NCBI RefSeq assembly: GCF_019399895.1
Contig: NC_091887.1
Location: 2,852,001 to 2,916,000 of the forward strand
DNA length: 64,000 bases
Source of the DNA: Cardiocondyla obscurior
Taxonomy: Eukaryota > Arthropoda > Insecta > Hymenoptera > Formicidae
Direction: 5' to 3'
Below are positions 53,345 through 64,000 of the stretch, piece by piece (position 1 is the stretch's first letter; every line of letters begins with the position of its first letter). The notes beneath the pieces were generated by a model. It searched no databases, was not told where the DNA came from, and saw only the letters and a program-made list of their open reading frames with translations. Made by a program: the position numbers and the translations under genes.

Positions 53345-54250
53345 CTTAACATCCTCTCGCGCCGGGGCGACGGCAGCACGCAGCCACCACGTATGTCCCC
53401 GCGCCGCGTTGCATCGCCGCCCTTTCACCCTTTCGTTCCCCGCCGTAGCGATGCGACCCTTCTACGCCCGCGGTTGTACCGGTCCGGTATTCAAGGCGCA
53501 CACTGGACGCGGGGTGAGTAGTCGCGCGGTAACATAACTCCACCGCGAGGGGTAACGCTCCACGACCGGCGGCACACGGACGTAGCGCGCGCGACGTGGT
53601 CGGCCACCCCCGCGAATGCCGGTAGTTTGGAAAAACGAGAGGGGGTGGGAGAACCAACCGGGGGTGACGGGGAGGATGAGGACAAGGAGAAGGAGGAGGG
53701 AGGGAAAAATAAAAAATGCACGGTAAACGGCGGGGCGGGGGCGGCGGGGGACGGGGGACGGGAGGAGAAAAAGAGATAGAGAAAGATAGAGAGAGAGGGA
53801 GAGAAAACAGAGCAACGCGCGTGGTTGTCGGACGAGCCGGCGGCCGACGAGACACACCACGACGGACTGGAAACGAGGGTAGAAACGTGGTTGCCGTCGC
53901 TACGCCCTCGTGCAGCGTCGGCCGGCGTCGGGACGCTTCGACGGAGGGACGGCGTCGCGACGAGACGAGCGGCCTCAGGGCCGTCGCACCCGCCTGTGGC
54001 GCCATCGGGGTCACGTGCGCCCTGGCACAAGCGAAACGACGACGGGGTGCACGACGCGACGGCGAGGAGAACGGAAGGGTGGTTGCACCGCGCGCGCGCT
54101 GCAATTTCCAATCCACACGCCGCGGTCACCGGCTTTTCGGAGCGCCGCACCGCGATGTATCGATTATTGACTCTAGCACACTCCACTATTCGATTTTTAG
54201 ATTTCACCATGGTGAACTACGGTCGCGCTTCAACGGAGACGGGTAAAAAT
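53345..54250 (-). promoter_or_regulatory. CpG-rich island with candidate non-coding first exon (minus strand)
   Basis: About 0.9 kb here is far richer in G+C and CpG than its surroundings, which suits a promoter and 5' untranslated exon. On the minus strand a strong donor, AAG|GTAAGA, lies at its downstream edge, so the exon would end at 53345. Joining this end to the acceptor at 19535 opens only a short upstream frame that stops quickly, so translation would start at the downstream ATG at 19491. Long open frames exist on both strands (for example 53346-54116 minus), but they are proline/arginine/serine-rich low complexity and look like products of base composition. A plus-strand donor, CGGG|GTGAGT, ends at 53513, so the island may be bidirectional. 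The transcription start is not visible, so the right boundary is approximate. Confidence 0.45.
53731..53767 (+). repeat. G-run tract with G-quadruplex potential
   Basis: Successive G-runs of 3 to 5, separated by 1 to 4 bases, occur on the plus strand inside the CpG island. This fits the usual four-run G-quadruplex pattern. On the minus strand it is a C-rich tract in the candidate 5' untranslated exon, encoding only a poly-proline shadow. Confidence 0.5.
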
Positions 54251-57111
54251 AGACGTGTGACGAGAGAGCACGTATCGCGGTTTCAGGAGTATCTTGGAGT
54301 TTCGGTCCGGCGCCCTGCCTTCGTACAATTCCGAAAACCCTCCGCGTGAGAATTATTTAAAGGGCAAACGTTCGGGGTATCGAATCTTAAACGCTAATGT
54401 CCACCCCTTCTTATAAACATTTAAGTTTTAAGTTTAATAAGTTTCATATAAAGTTTTGTGAAATTTGAATAAAAAAAAAAAAAAATAAAGAAAAAGATTT
54501 TATGTATCGCGTATAATCTCTGCAAACGCGAAATAAAACTTTTAACGGGTCCGACCGGTCTTCCGTTGAAATCGTTGAATGAAATATTTTGATCTAGTGA
54601 TTGATTAGTCTGATTAACGTAGATTTCACCGCGAAAGCTTATTGGCTAGAAAAAATAGACGCAACGAGAATATCGCGCACGAGGATATCGATCCTCGTTC
54701 TGAACCACCTTTGCAGTCGCTTTGCCTCATGATTAATCCAGCAATTGCTATCCTTAATTTAAGAACTGGAGTCTGCAACAATATTATTCCTTACTTTCAT
54801 CGGCCGGATCGATTGAAAGTATTATTGCCATATTGATTTCAACAAATAGCCAGAACGTAGCTCATTGGCGAAAGAAAGATATCGATCCTTACACGCGATT
54901 CCAATACTTACTTCCAATATTATTATATAATAATCGTACGCTATTAAAATAATCATTAAAATTTAGTAGATCCGCTAACAAGTGTTTTTCGGGGTAGCTT
55001 TAAAAGAATAAACGGATTACGTTTATATTGCGTTACACTATAACAGTTAATTGCATATCGCGTGTAAAAATTGCTTGGCAAATGTAATCCTATATAAAAG
55101 CTTTCAAAAGCTCTTGATAATATAATTTCGCAAAATTACTGGAATTGTTACAAAATAACTACATTTTAACGGGGGGGCGTTTTGTACGGAGCGTTACAGT
55201 CGGGGTTTTTTTTTTCTTTTTTCTTTTTTTTATCGACAATGTAATTTCGCAAAATTAATACGCATTTGAGTAATTACAAGCGCATGCGAGGCCACTATAA
55301 ACCCGCGTGCACGCCGAATGCGATTATGAAGTGTGCCATAAATAATATCTCTGACGAGGCCCTGCAGTATCATAGCATAACGGAAGATTTCCCGGCGGAA
55401 TTCCACCGCTCTTCCTCTCGAAAGATGGAATCAACCGCAAACATTCGCTTTATAGCATGTCTCACTCGCGCTTTTGTAAATGGATCAACTCATCACGCCG
55501 CGGATTTATCCCTTCTAAACAACAATTCCCCCAATACCTTTTCACCTACTCGAAATTGCTCGTGATACCACCATTATTCTTCTCTTTATTAACTTGTTAT
55601 ATGAACTTAAGCGCCAATTTCTTCGTTACTACAAACAACTAAGTTTATCGCTTCGTCGAATTATAAACGGCACGCCGCCAATATCCGCTGCGACGTGTGC
55701 TGCTATTGTACATTTTATTGGATTTGATAAATTTCGTTATTCATAAAAAGTTTTTGATTACAGTTTTCAATTCTCGAAACATTCGACGTTTCTGTACAAT
55801 TAAAGATTTGACGTAAAAATAACGTGGAACGTTCGAAATAAATTACGTTAGAGAAAAGTGACGGAAACATCTTTTTCTTTTCTTTTTCTTTTTTTTTTTT
55901 CTTTTTTATTCTAGCCAGCAAAATTTTATTGTCGTAGAAATGGAACTCGAAAATGTCTAAATTCTTTTATAACGATTAATTGCAATAAATTATATTTTGT
56001 TTTTTTACGGAGAAATTATTTTTTTAGCGCGGTACTCACGGTTCCTTTTGTATCAGCTCTTCAGTCGAAAAACATTTCAAATTTTTGATCAATTAAATCA
56101 ATTCTGTATGTGTGAGAGAATTTAAAATAAAATACTTTTCAATAATAAAAAGGAGTGTTTAATAAAACGATGTTGAGTGTTATCGATGTTATAGATAAAA
56201 ACAACGCATTATAGATATTGTTGGAACACTTTCATTGCTCGGCAGTTTCCAAGATCGAGAGCCAAATTGCTTACAAAGACATTTTTCAATTTTTATAGAA
56301 AATCATCACGTATCCGTTTCACAAAATTTCCGCGTCAGCAGATAAAATCCTACAAATTCGGCGCAACGATTTCTACGAAACGTTGGTTGTTATCTCGTAT
56401 TTTTGCAAACTGACACTTCCTAAATTCGTAAATATGACGTGCAAATTTAACAAACAGCTTCACGATACGTTTACAACTGCAGTTGTTGCCTCGTTGTTGC
56501 ATTGATTTAAAAAAAACTAGTTTATTACCGTACAAAAAATAAAGCTTTTTTGCTTCCACATATCCATAATGCTGCACGTGAAAACACAACATTAAAATAG
56601 AATAATAGAAAAATAAAATATTTCATGAGACGTTATTTGTATTTTACGTCGCAATACGTCGGAATAAAATAGCTCGTAAAATATTCAGCACCCGATCACT
56701 TTACTCTAACATTGCAGGGTGCAGAATGTCAAGTGCTTTGAATTTGTGTGAGGTTATACTATAATTCAACGCAAAAGAGATTTAGTTCCCAAATCCCCGA
56801 AGCTGTGACTGCGGGTGAAAACTTTCTATCGGCCATCAGACCCGTTTATAGGGAGGAGGGAAGGGGAGTTATTCGTTTGTACGAGACAAATAATTCCACG
56901 GGCGCATTGAAAACAGCTGGGGATATTTAAAGGGATCGATATAAACGGGAGAAAATATTAAAAAGTAGATTGGAGATAAAAAAAACGTCCTGGTGTCGCG
57001 TCGCATACTTTTTTAACGAACAATACGGCGTATTGACGCGCTCGACTGATCGCCAACTTAGTGGCCCATCGAGTTTATGAAATAGGCCACCGGACAGCTC
57101 GTGGTGCTCAC

Positions 57112-57247
57112 CTTTCCAAGCGCCGCCGCGATATCGCGTACCTCTAACGACCTCTCTCTCTCTTTCTCTCCCGGCGTCGTCGACGTCGCCGTCGACGTCG
57201 TCGTCGCGGACGTCGTCGTATGCGCGCGCGATTTGCCTGGTCGCCAT
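57112..57247 (-). CDS. SK: Candidate N-terminal coding exon of the SK-like gene
   Basis: On the minus strand an ATG at 57247 sits in a strong Kozak context (CGCCATGG), with an in-frame TGA a few codons upstream. It opens 45 codons plus one base and ends at a good donor, AAAG|GTGAGC. The peptide begins MATRQIARAYDDVRDDDVDG, then has further acidic residues, an RERERE run and a GTRYRGGAWK end. Third positions are mostly G or C, unlike the flanks. The exon ends in phase 1. Joined to the acceptor at 19535 it reads through 14 more codons into the MNTNGN start of the polyQ exon without a stop. I do not recognise the peptide, and an acidic, charged stretch of this length can arise by chance in GC-rich repeats such as the GTC/GAC run here. 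Reading past the donor would keep the frame open to a stop near 56927, but codon bias drops there. Confidence 0.42.
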
Positions 57248-60200
57248 GGCGACGTAAACTCAAAAATACACGCCTAGCGGAATAGATTATTGCACGTTAC
57301 GTAGCTGGGAGTCATAGCTAAAGTCGTAGCTAAAGGTGTGCGGACAACGCATCGCCTATAGAACGACACGACCTATCCCCCGCGATATTCTCACTTTAAC
57401 GCCGAGGTCTATCCACCTTTAATCTGATTTTATATCAGCCGTAGGAGAAAATTTCAACTTTCGAAAAAAGCTCGACTTTTCTTCCGCGTCTAGCTCCAGA
57501 ATTATTACCGTGTTAATAAGACAGTGCACTTAGCAGAAGTTTCCTAAATTTGATTCTATCTTTTAATAGAATAAGCTTAAGCTATATGTATATACATATA
57601 TATATTTTTTTTCTGTTTTTAATTATTCTTGATTCTTTATTTGCGCGTGACTGAAAAAAATTTTGCACTTTAACCAGAAAAACAAATTGCCTCTAGATTA
57701 ATTAAAAAGTATTTATACACCTCTGTGTTTCACATGTTTTAAATTGTAATTAATATAGTGCGAACATAAAATGATTAACGCTACAATAAAATTCGTAAAC
57801 GACTCTGATAAAGTTTTGGTTTAAAGCTCGATCTAACTTTTTTCTGTATCCATAAATGCCGAAGAAAATTCGAAATACTTTGGCAATCACAAAAAGCGGT
57901 GGAAAAACCTAACGGCGCGGCTACCATTGTATGAAAGTTAGTCGGAAAAGGCAGACCCGGTGAGCCGAGAGCACGGAAACTTTCGACAGTTCGCCAGAAA
58001 GATGTACGAATTACCCTGTAAAAAGCTCAAAGAAAAGTGAAAAAAAATATTGCCTTCTTTTCTCAGGTAAGTCGGGAGATCTGCCTTGAGAAAAGCGCGA
58101 ATTAAGTTGTTAAAAAAAAAAAAAAAAAAAAAAGAAAAAAAAGTGCACAGAATCACCGAGAGAACTAACGCACTCCCTTCCTGTCAGCTGCAGGCGCTTT
58201 GAGAAATGTATAAAGCCGACTCCACTTTAGGAAAAATTTTTAAAGTTCATGAAATTACTTTTAACATATACGTCCATTAATCATACAGTAATTTGATCTA
58301 CGTAAATTACGTACGTTGCAACTTTTATTAAGTTTAACTAATATTAAAGATTTTTAAAATTTTTCTATTTTTTTTCAACTAATAAAATTGGTTAGATATT
58401 TTTAATATGCAACTTCTAAATTTGTATATTTTTTCCTTTAATATTATTATTACCTTGATTTTACTTGTATTTTCACGGTTTTTTTCTTCCCTACATGTTC
58501 AATCTCTCGGATGAGAATCTTGATTGAAGTTTATTAGGCGTTATCGCTAACACAGTCCTATTTCCGGCGTTAAACCTTCGATCAGTTTTCTTTTGAGGTG
58601 CGAGCTTAAGTCCTGAGCTTTAGGGGTGACGGTAAGTCACGCATGCATACTGCCGGCTTGCGATGTTATCGCGTTACATTTCATAAGACTGGATTACATC
58701 ACGATTATATTTACTAGCAACCGGCACGCTAACTAAAAAGCATTATACAATTAAAATGCTTTGACAAGTCAGTATATTTTCTAAATGCGATATGAAATTA
58801 CAACCAAATAAAATACCTTCATTTAAAGAGTCTAAGGAAAAGTTCTTTCGTTAATTTCAAGTAGATTTCGAATAGATTAGATTAATGAGACTTTAATCAG
58901 ACATTATTTTCTTTCACTTTCCTCACGAGTTTTTTTCACGTCGATATTCAAGCCTTCGAACCAATCTAACTTTCATAATTAAAATGCTTCTACATTAGAA
59001 AAAAAAAAAAAAAAAAAAAAAAAACAACGAATTAAGTATTTGAAAACTAGCATATTAACATAATAAAAGAAAATTCTAGTTAAATATATATATACATATT
59101 GCTGAATATACAATGCATTTAATTTCCGATCTGTAATATTTCAGAGAAGAATGAGTTTTCCAAACATAAATCATGAGAAAACTTTCTCTTAGACTTGAAA
59201 ATAATATCCATGATAAATTCTAGACATAAATGATATTTATAATTCAAGAATCTAGTCAAAAATGGAGAGGCACTCACAATTTCAAAGATCGACTTGAAAA
59301 AGAAATTTTGTTTCTGAAATATTCACATATGAAATGTCAGAGATCAAAAAGTAATAACCGATCTGTTGAAAAAAAGATAGCAGTACCGTATTACTTTTCC
59401 AACTTAATTCAGAATCCGCGCGTTACTATAATTACGCGCAACAGTTTTATTAGAAATAAATTATAAACTACGCCCAATGAAAAAGTTCACGTCACATGTT
59501 ATTTTGCTAGAGGACGTGTGTCTCCCCTGGTGGTACGTAGATCCATTATGACACGAATACCTGAGCTACGAGTTACACGCTTCTTTAGCTATATATAAAT
59601 CGGCCTAATTGCGATAGGACGTATCTACGACGTCTGATAATACCTTCTTCTCCCGCGGTAAAACGGTGCCAGTTTTTGCGCCGTGCCGCATATAATCCAT
59701 GCGGTAACAAAGCATCGTGTGAGCCAGGCTGTAGGCACCGAGGCGGGTCAGTGCCCCGGTCGTGATATCGAGATACGAGCGCGGATAGGACACACGCGAG
59801 GCACTAAGGGCGAATTTGCTCCGGGCACGCCGCAATCCAGACCGTGCATTCCGAGCTGCATATATCCGTTCGCGTGATTCTGCAGCCCGTAATAAGTGAA
59901 TTCGTGTTTCTATTCGTACGCCGGCCTTCCCCTGACCCCGCGTGCTTTAACGTCCGCCCGAAAGCTCGGCCGGCGAACTCCCCCGCCGGGACTGCAGTCG
60001 ACTACAACGATATACGTATGTGCGGGAGCGTTAATTAACTATACAAAAGCCTTCGCGTTCCGCCTGCTTTGGAGTTGTTATTTCGAAAACAGTTGTTTAC
60101 GTTATTTACAAATGCTGTATTTCAGAGATTAGCAGAGATTTACCGAGATTCCGATTACGCATTTTAAGTTTAAACATGAATTTATAAAGATATCAATATT

Positions 60201-60332
60201 TGCGTAAAAGATGTTTTATTTGAGCGAGAAACAAAAAAATTAAAATTAAGGGGGAGGATTCTGTTTTAATTTTCTATTTTACAAAATTGGTATAATGCGT
60301 AAATTAGCTGTTAATTATTACCGCTTAAAACC
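57248..60332. other. Region between the distal 5' exon and locus 2; no gene seen
   Basis: AT-rich, with a TATA dinucleotide-like run (57585-57605), a long A-run (58998-59023) and another near 58110-58141. Minus-strand promoter elements for the 57247 start would lie in the first few hundred bases, but I see no clear TATA or initiator. Open frames (59683-60132) lack codon bias or motifs. Confidence 0.5.
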
Positions 60333-60389
60333 GACGTTGATTAGTTTTCTCTCGCTTGGCTCGCTTCACGCCAAGCGAGAGTCAACGTC
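60333..60389 (+). other. Long hairpin (20 bp in two stems) at the start of locus 2
   Basis: CTCTCGCTTGGC (60349-60360) pairs perfectly with 60370-60381 around a 9-nt loop. GACGTTGA (60333-60340) pairs perfectly with 60382-60389, separated from the inner stem by an 8-nt bulge on the 5' side only. It lies directly before the homology with locus 1 begins (about 60410). No counterpart was found at locus 1. Confidence 0.8.
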
Positions 60390-61236
60390 AGAATGCCGTG
60401 GACTATCGCGCGAAAGTGTTAAATAAAAAAATTAATTCTCGCGACAAATAATTAATCGGGTGCGTTCGCGAGTATCCAGTGCGAGAGAGAAAGAGACGGG
60501 CAGGTAGCCGGGGGGGGGGTCGGGGTGGGGAGGGAGGAACAGGCGTATGTACCGCGCGCGAGCTACGTTCCTCCACTACTCCCACCATCGCTCTGTCCTT
60601 CTCGAACGGTCGAACAGAACGTACGTACGCAGCACGTGCTCCGTACGTATTACAGATCTACGCACAATCGACGGGCCAGGGAGACATAATCTTGCGTGAA
60701 CTATCTTCCCGCATTAACTGTGCGTACCGGCGACTACATCTATTCGATATCAAGTGAGTTAAAACCACGTGCATACGCGTACATTAAATTCGCGTCTCTT
60801 TGTCGTAAACGAAGTATCGACGAGTAGAGTCGGGCTTGGGGAGAAGAGGATTTCGATTGACCAGTCCGCGATAGATTCGGGAGATGTTCGTTCGTGGTAT
60901 AGGAATGCCAGGTCTGAAAATCTTTTTGTTAAAGTATTTTTATGGCCGCGCAGTGATCGGGAGTAGAGGTCGGTCGGTCACGCGCTCGGCGTACACATCT
61001 CGCGCGGATATCACGTAAAACGTAGGTATCTGCCGGCCGGTCGGCTGCCGTGCATAGTCAACTGTATATTAATATACAATATTAGCTGATGCGAACTGAC
61101 CTTCGCGATCGATAACGCGTACGTGTCGGGTATCTATGAAGTGAATATTTCACATAAAATAGTTGTAATTATTTGTAACGCAGTAAGTTTAATTTTCGTC
61201 ATTTTTACTAATCAAATATAACTTTTTTTGTTTCAG

Positions 61237-61581
61237 AGAACAATACAGAGGAAGACTTTCGTCGAAGGAGCACGAACCTAACATCTCCTTTGGGAAAAAG
61301 TGCAAGGAAAAGTGTCGCACGCATAAATTATATAAATACGAACCGCAGCCGGTTCGTCGGTCGCTTCGGGAGTGCCGCTAGTTATCGCGCGCTTTTTTTA
61401 CGATTATTTTTTTACGGGAGTGTCGAAAAATATCGTGCGAAAGTGTTAAATAATTTTCGCGATAGTAATTAATCCGGTCGCGTACGCGAGTGTCTCGTGC
61501 GCGGAAGGATGGCTCGTCACGTCCCATCTGAGAGGAGGAGCAGGCCCGGGGGGCATCCTGCATCGGCGGAGCAACTTATAG
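61237..61581 (+). ncRNA. Locus 2 middle exon
   Basis: The first 100 bases are locus-specific. From 61338 on it copies locus 1 exon c up to the 2-base deletion, then continues similar to the donor. It includes the CATCGGCGGAG arm of the cross-intron stem. Confidence 0.58.
61338..61357 (+). other. Conserved hairpin, copy 3
   Basis: Identical 8-bp stem with CAGC loop, in the middle exon of locus 2. Confidence 0.85.
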
Positions 61582-61696
61582 GTAAATATAAATTTTTTTT
61601 AATAAAATATTTATTAAGTAAAAACTTTAACTTTTTTTTAATTAATTATTTTAACGAATATACATGTCTACATTAATTTTTCTCTTTATGTTACAG

Positions 61697-61740
61697 TCAC
61701 CGGCAGAATTCTTCAACTCCGCTGAAGCTCATGCAGACTG
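61697..61740 (+). ncRNA. Locus 2 last visible exon, 44 nt
   Basis: Same length as 22890-22933 and similar sequence (TCACCGGCAGAA... to ...CATGCAGA). It ends at a consensus donor, GTAAGTCA, so at least one more exon is expected downstream. Similarity with locus 1 continues about 70 bases into the next intron (ATAGCGC, TTTCTTCTAGT). Confidence 0.58.
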
Positions 61741-61814
61741 GTAAGTCATATAATTTTTTTTGTAATTGAGGTCTTTTAAAAAATAGCGCGTACACGATTT
61801 CTTCTAGTATGTAT

Positions 61815-64000
61815 AAATTGTTCCCTTCGTCCACTAATGGATTATATTCGTTCGGGAAAGTAATTTATTTGGAAAGACGTCCGTAAATCTCAATAATAAT
61901 TAGTTAAATTAAATGACAGTTCATAAATAATCGTATGCGTATGCGTATGTATGTAATGCCTTCATTATTCTGTCATAATTATTCATTAGACGATACATTT
62001 ATGTCCATTCAAAGCTCGCTACCTTGATCAATTATTTATCGCATGATAATTTCAATTACATGAATTATTAGCGAAAAGGAAATAACGCGAATACACGAAC
62101 GTTTTTAAAAGATACCCGCGTGATTCAGCATAAATGAATAAAATAAACCGTCGACTAAAAAATACGAATTTTTAATATATTTTTACGACGTCAAAAATAA
62201 ATTAATTATGTCATTATAATAATGATAACGGTAATAACTTAATGTCTTTATTGTTAATTTACTGATCTCTCGTTTCTAAGTTTTTTTTTTCTTTCTTTAT
62301 TTTTAATTCTAAATATATTAAATATCAAAACGAAAACTAACAATCCTGCCAGGAATTAGAATCGGCGAATATCATACAATCAAAGAGCTAAGCTCAATTT
62401 TTATTTTTACTTAACACCGACATACGCTATCTATTTTTATTATTCCGAGGGATATAAAAATACGCCAAGTAATTACAGTATGGGGTATAGTCTTCAATAA
62501 TCGTAACGTATGATAACGTGGCTATATTCGGAGTCAAAGGGATGGAATTTTGCACACGTGTCACCGTACGATTAAACTCCGCGGGACAATTATTGTTCGA
62601 ACCGCCGCAAACGTTGACGTAGGCCAGGAACTAGACGGAATTGATTGACGTTACAAATGTCGCTTTCTATAAATAGCCCGAGATGCGCTTTGAAAGGCGT
62701 TTCGTGCCTACTAAAAATACACACGTCGGATTTTAAACGCGATTGATACGATGCTAAGCAGCAGTTAAGCTGGACAAAACAGATCACGATAGAAGGCTGT
62801 GCCATGGAGTTATTGATCCCTGTTACGTCACGTCACTCATTCACCCGCCAATCAAACAGCCTGATGCGCGGAGACAAGAGCGTTTTATTCAATTTTTCAC
62901 GAGACATTAAAAATTAACGGAGTAAAGGTAGAACGATAAGTCAGAATAAGCATGAAACGATGCTCCTACCACGTGTAACGGGAAATTCCCAAATTGGTAA
63001 TAATAATTTAGCGATAATTTATAAAGTAAATTACGATAAATTATATATTTTTTTAATTTTTTAATTACTACGCGTTTTAAAAGTATTTATATCGCATACC
63101 ACATTCACTTTCACATTTTTCTCCCTCTACCCTCGCGAAGTTTAAATAACTTTCGAAAAGAATTGAAAGTTTGCGTCTAATAATCTAGTTAGAGTTTCAT
63201 ATGTCCCTCCATATACGTCGCATAAGAATGCCTTCACGTGATATGAAGTAACCTAAATTCCAAGCACGAACTTTTGTCTGCGTGGGATACATTAGTTAAA
63301 TTAAAATCAATTTTTTATGGATTTATCTTTTTTTTCTCTGCCTGCCTGTCGTTAAAGTGTGTACGAAACGTTTTACGTCGCGTCAATAGCATTCATTGGA
63401 CTAGAATATATTCAGTTTCACAAAGAAAAAAGAAAAAAAAGAAAAAAAAATTCATAAAAGATATTTTTACACGAGGTTTTTGTTTTGTAAGAATGTGTGT
63501 AATTGTGTAATATTTTTCAATCTCATTTAAACCTTAAAAGAGAGAAATAAAGAGAAAAAAAATTTTTTTTAAGAGTAATTAAAATAAAATACGTACTTGT
63601 TACGTTAATTAATTAGCGTGTAAAAAAAAAATTAATACAGGTATCTTATAACACACTGCATCATTATAAATAATATTTCCGCTGGTTCTCGGAAAAGACT
63701 GCAACCGTGTTGCAAAGATAAGAAATTGTTAACGCAGCAAAGTATTCGATTACGTAGATACCGAGATTTATCTCGAGAATATTGTTTATGGCCAACGTTA
63801 CCTTCCGTTAAAAAAAAATCTGCGGCTATTTGCTTCCAGCTAAAATTTATCGCCGCTAAACATCGGAAAGGCATCCATTGTATTATCATATCGCGGTTAA
63901 TCTGTTGCTATCGATCGACGGCGCATTAATTAGTAACGAGACGCGTCAAGGCGCAACGTTTTGCCCCACAATACGCGAACGTATTTAATTGCTTGTAGGT
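61815..64000. other. Downstream of locus 2; no gene seen
   Basis: AT-rich DNA with A/T runs (63424-63450, 63556-63572). Open frames of 60-85 codons lack motifs or bias. No acceptor clearly matching the last locus 2 donor was found. Confidence 0.5.

Larger units (their letters stand above)
19536..57111 (-). other. Large 5' intron(s) of the SK-like gene (up to about 37.6 kb)
   Basis: This is a single intron if the distal exon at 57112 is used, or shorter if transcription starts in either CpG-rich island. It contains locus 1 of the plus-strand spliced repeat (21123-22933), a perfect palindrome at 24875-24899, and many 60-160 codon open frames that look random. In 23.1-27.9 kb, 28.3-53.3 kb and 54.3-57.1 kb I see only mixed AT-rich DNA, poly(A)/(T) runs (for example 25587-25605, 26875-26889, 37928-37941), purine/pyrimidine tracts (37772-37834, 39650-39720) and short palindromes (35417-35432, 44134-44153). 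No second gene is supported. Confidence 0.5.
4807..57247 (-). other. SK: Span of the SK-like multi-exon gene (partial, 3' end outside window)
   Basis: Visible exons, in transcription order, are 57112-57247, 18986-19535, 14713-14986 and 4807-5028, with alternative non-coding first exons ending at 53345 and 27964. Junction phases agree: 57112 ends in phase 1 and the next exon supplies 2 nt; 18986 ends in phase 2 and the next supplies 1 nt; 14713 ends in phase 0 and the next starts in phase 0. All introns begin GT and end AG. The SK (KCNN) assignment rests on remembered similarity of the polyQ exon to the Drosophila SK N-terminus: an EET..LL motif, a KP.L.RQDR block followed by L.SPQ, GSEES and VPDIE.H. 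SK channels are tetrameric, calmodulin-gated potassium channels of the plasma membrane. The S1-S6, pore and calmodulin-binding exons are not seen here. What is visible is only the low-complexity cytoplasmic N-terminus, so another channel or scaffold protein is possible. Confidence 0.5.
60390..61740 (+). ncRNA. Locus 2 of the repeated spliced transcription unit
   Basis: Plus-strand exons are about 60390-60753 (GC-rich first exon, donor ATCAA|GTGAGT), 61237-61581 (acceptor TTTTTTTGTTTCAG, donor TATAG|GTAAAT) and 61697-61740 (acceptor ATGTTACAG, donor GACTG|GTAAGT). Introns are 483 and 115 nt. The first exon shares the GAAAGTGTTAAATA block, G-runs, the ACGTACGTAC motif and one CACGTG (60633) with locus 1. 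The middle exon is almost identical to locus 1 exon c. The Arg-rich open frame is broken here by a 2-base deletion near 61548, while the splice sites stay intact. This argues that the RNA, or gene conversion, rather than a peptide keeps the sequence. Another open frame (61290-61472) spans the hairpin but starts in locus-specific sequence. The transcription start is estimated. Confidence 0.58.

Noticed and set aside
53346..54210. Long open frames (up to 256 codons) on both strands of the CpG-rich island
   Set aside because: All are proline/arginine/serine low-complexity readings of GC-rich DNA, open in several frames at once, with no motif. GC content explains them.
61290..61472. 60-codon frame in locus 2 as a protein gene
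   Set aside because: Its start lies in locus-specific sequence, and the same frame in locus 1 exon c is preceded by a stop. Conservation follows the RNA, not the frame.

Overview
The window looks like arthropod nuclear DNA, most likely from an ant or another hymenopteran. It is dominated by AT-rich, homopolymer-rich non-coding sequence, with isolated GC-rich exons that carry GT-AG splice sites. There is no bacterial gene density, and I see no convincing complete intronless gene, tRNA, rRNA or transposase. The organism call is an inference from sequence texture plus one probable insect orthologue.

Minus strand: I read one long gene with very large introns. Its exons, 5' to 3', are a candidate N-terminal coding exon (57112-57247), two candidate GC-rich non-coding first exons (ending at 53345 and 27964), a polyQ coding exon (18986-19535), a Cys-rich coding exon (14713-14986) and an Ala/Gly-rich coding exon (4807-5028). 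The reading phases at these junctions all agree. The polyQ exon resembles, from memory, the N-terminal region of the Drosophila small-conductance calcium-activated potassium channel SK (KCNN family). The membrane and pore exons are not in the window and should lie to the left of base 1. The SK name is therefore probable, not proven.

Plus strand: two paralogous loci (21123-22933 and about 60390-61740) carry a repeated spliced unit. It has canonical 113-118 nt introns, a conserved 20-nt hairpin, GC-rich G-run and CACGTG-rich 5' parts, and an exon that is nearly identical between loci 39 kb apart while its intron has diverged. No stable reading frame survives across the copies, so I treat it as a putative non-coding RNA family or an unusual spliced repeat. 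This is the most unusual content of the window. Locus 1 lies antisense inside the big intron of the SK-like gene. Locus 2 lies about 3 kb upstream of its most distal 5' exon.

The rest is intronic or intergenic sequence with microsatellites, poly(A)/poly(T) runs and a few short perfect inverted repeats. I list these where the sequence shows them.
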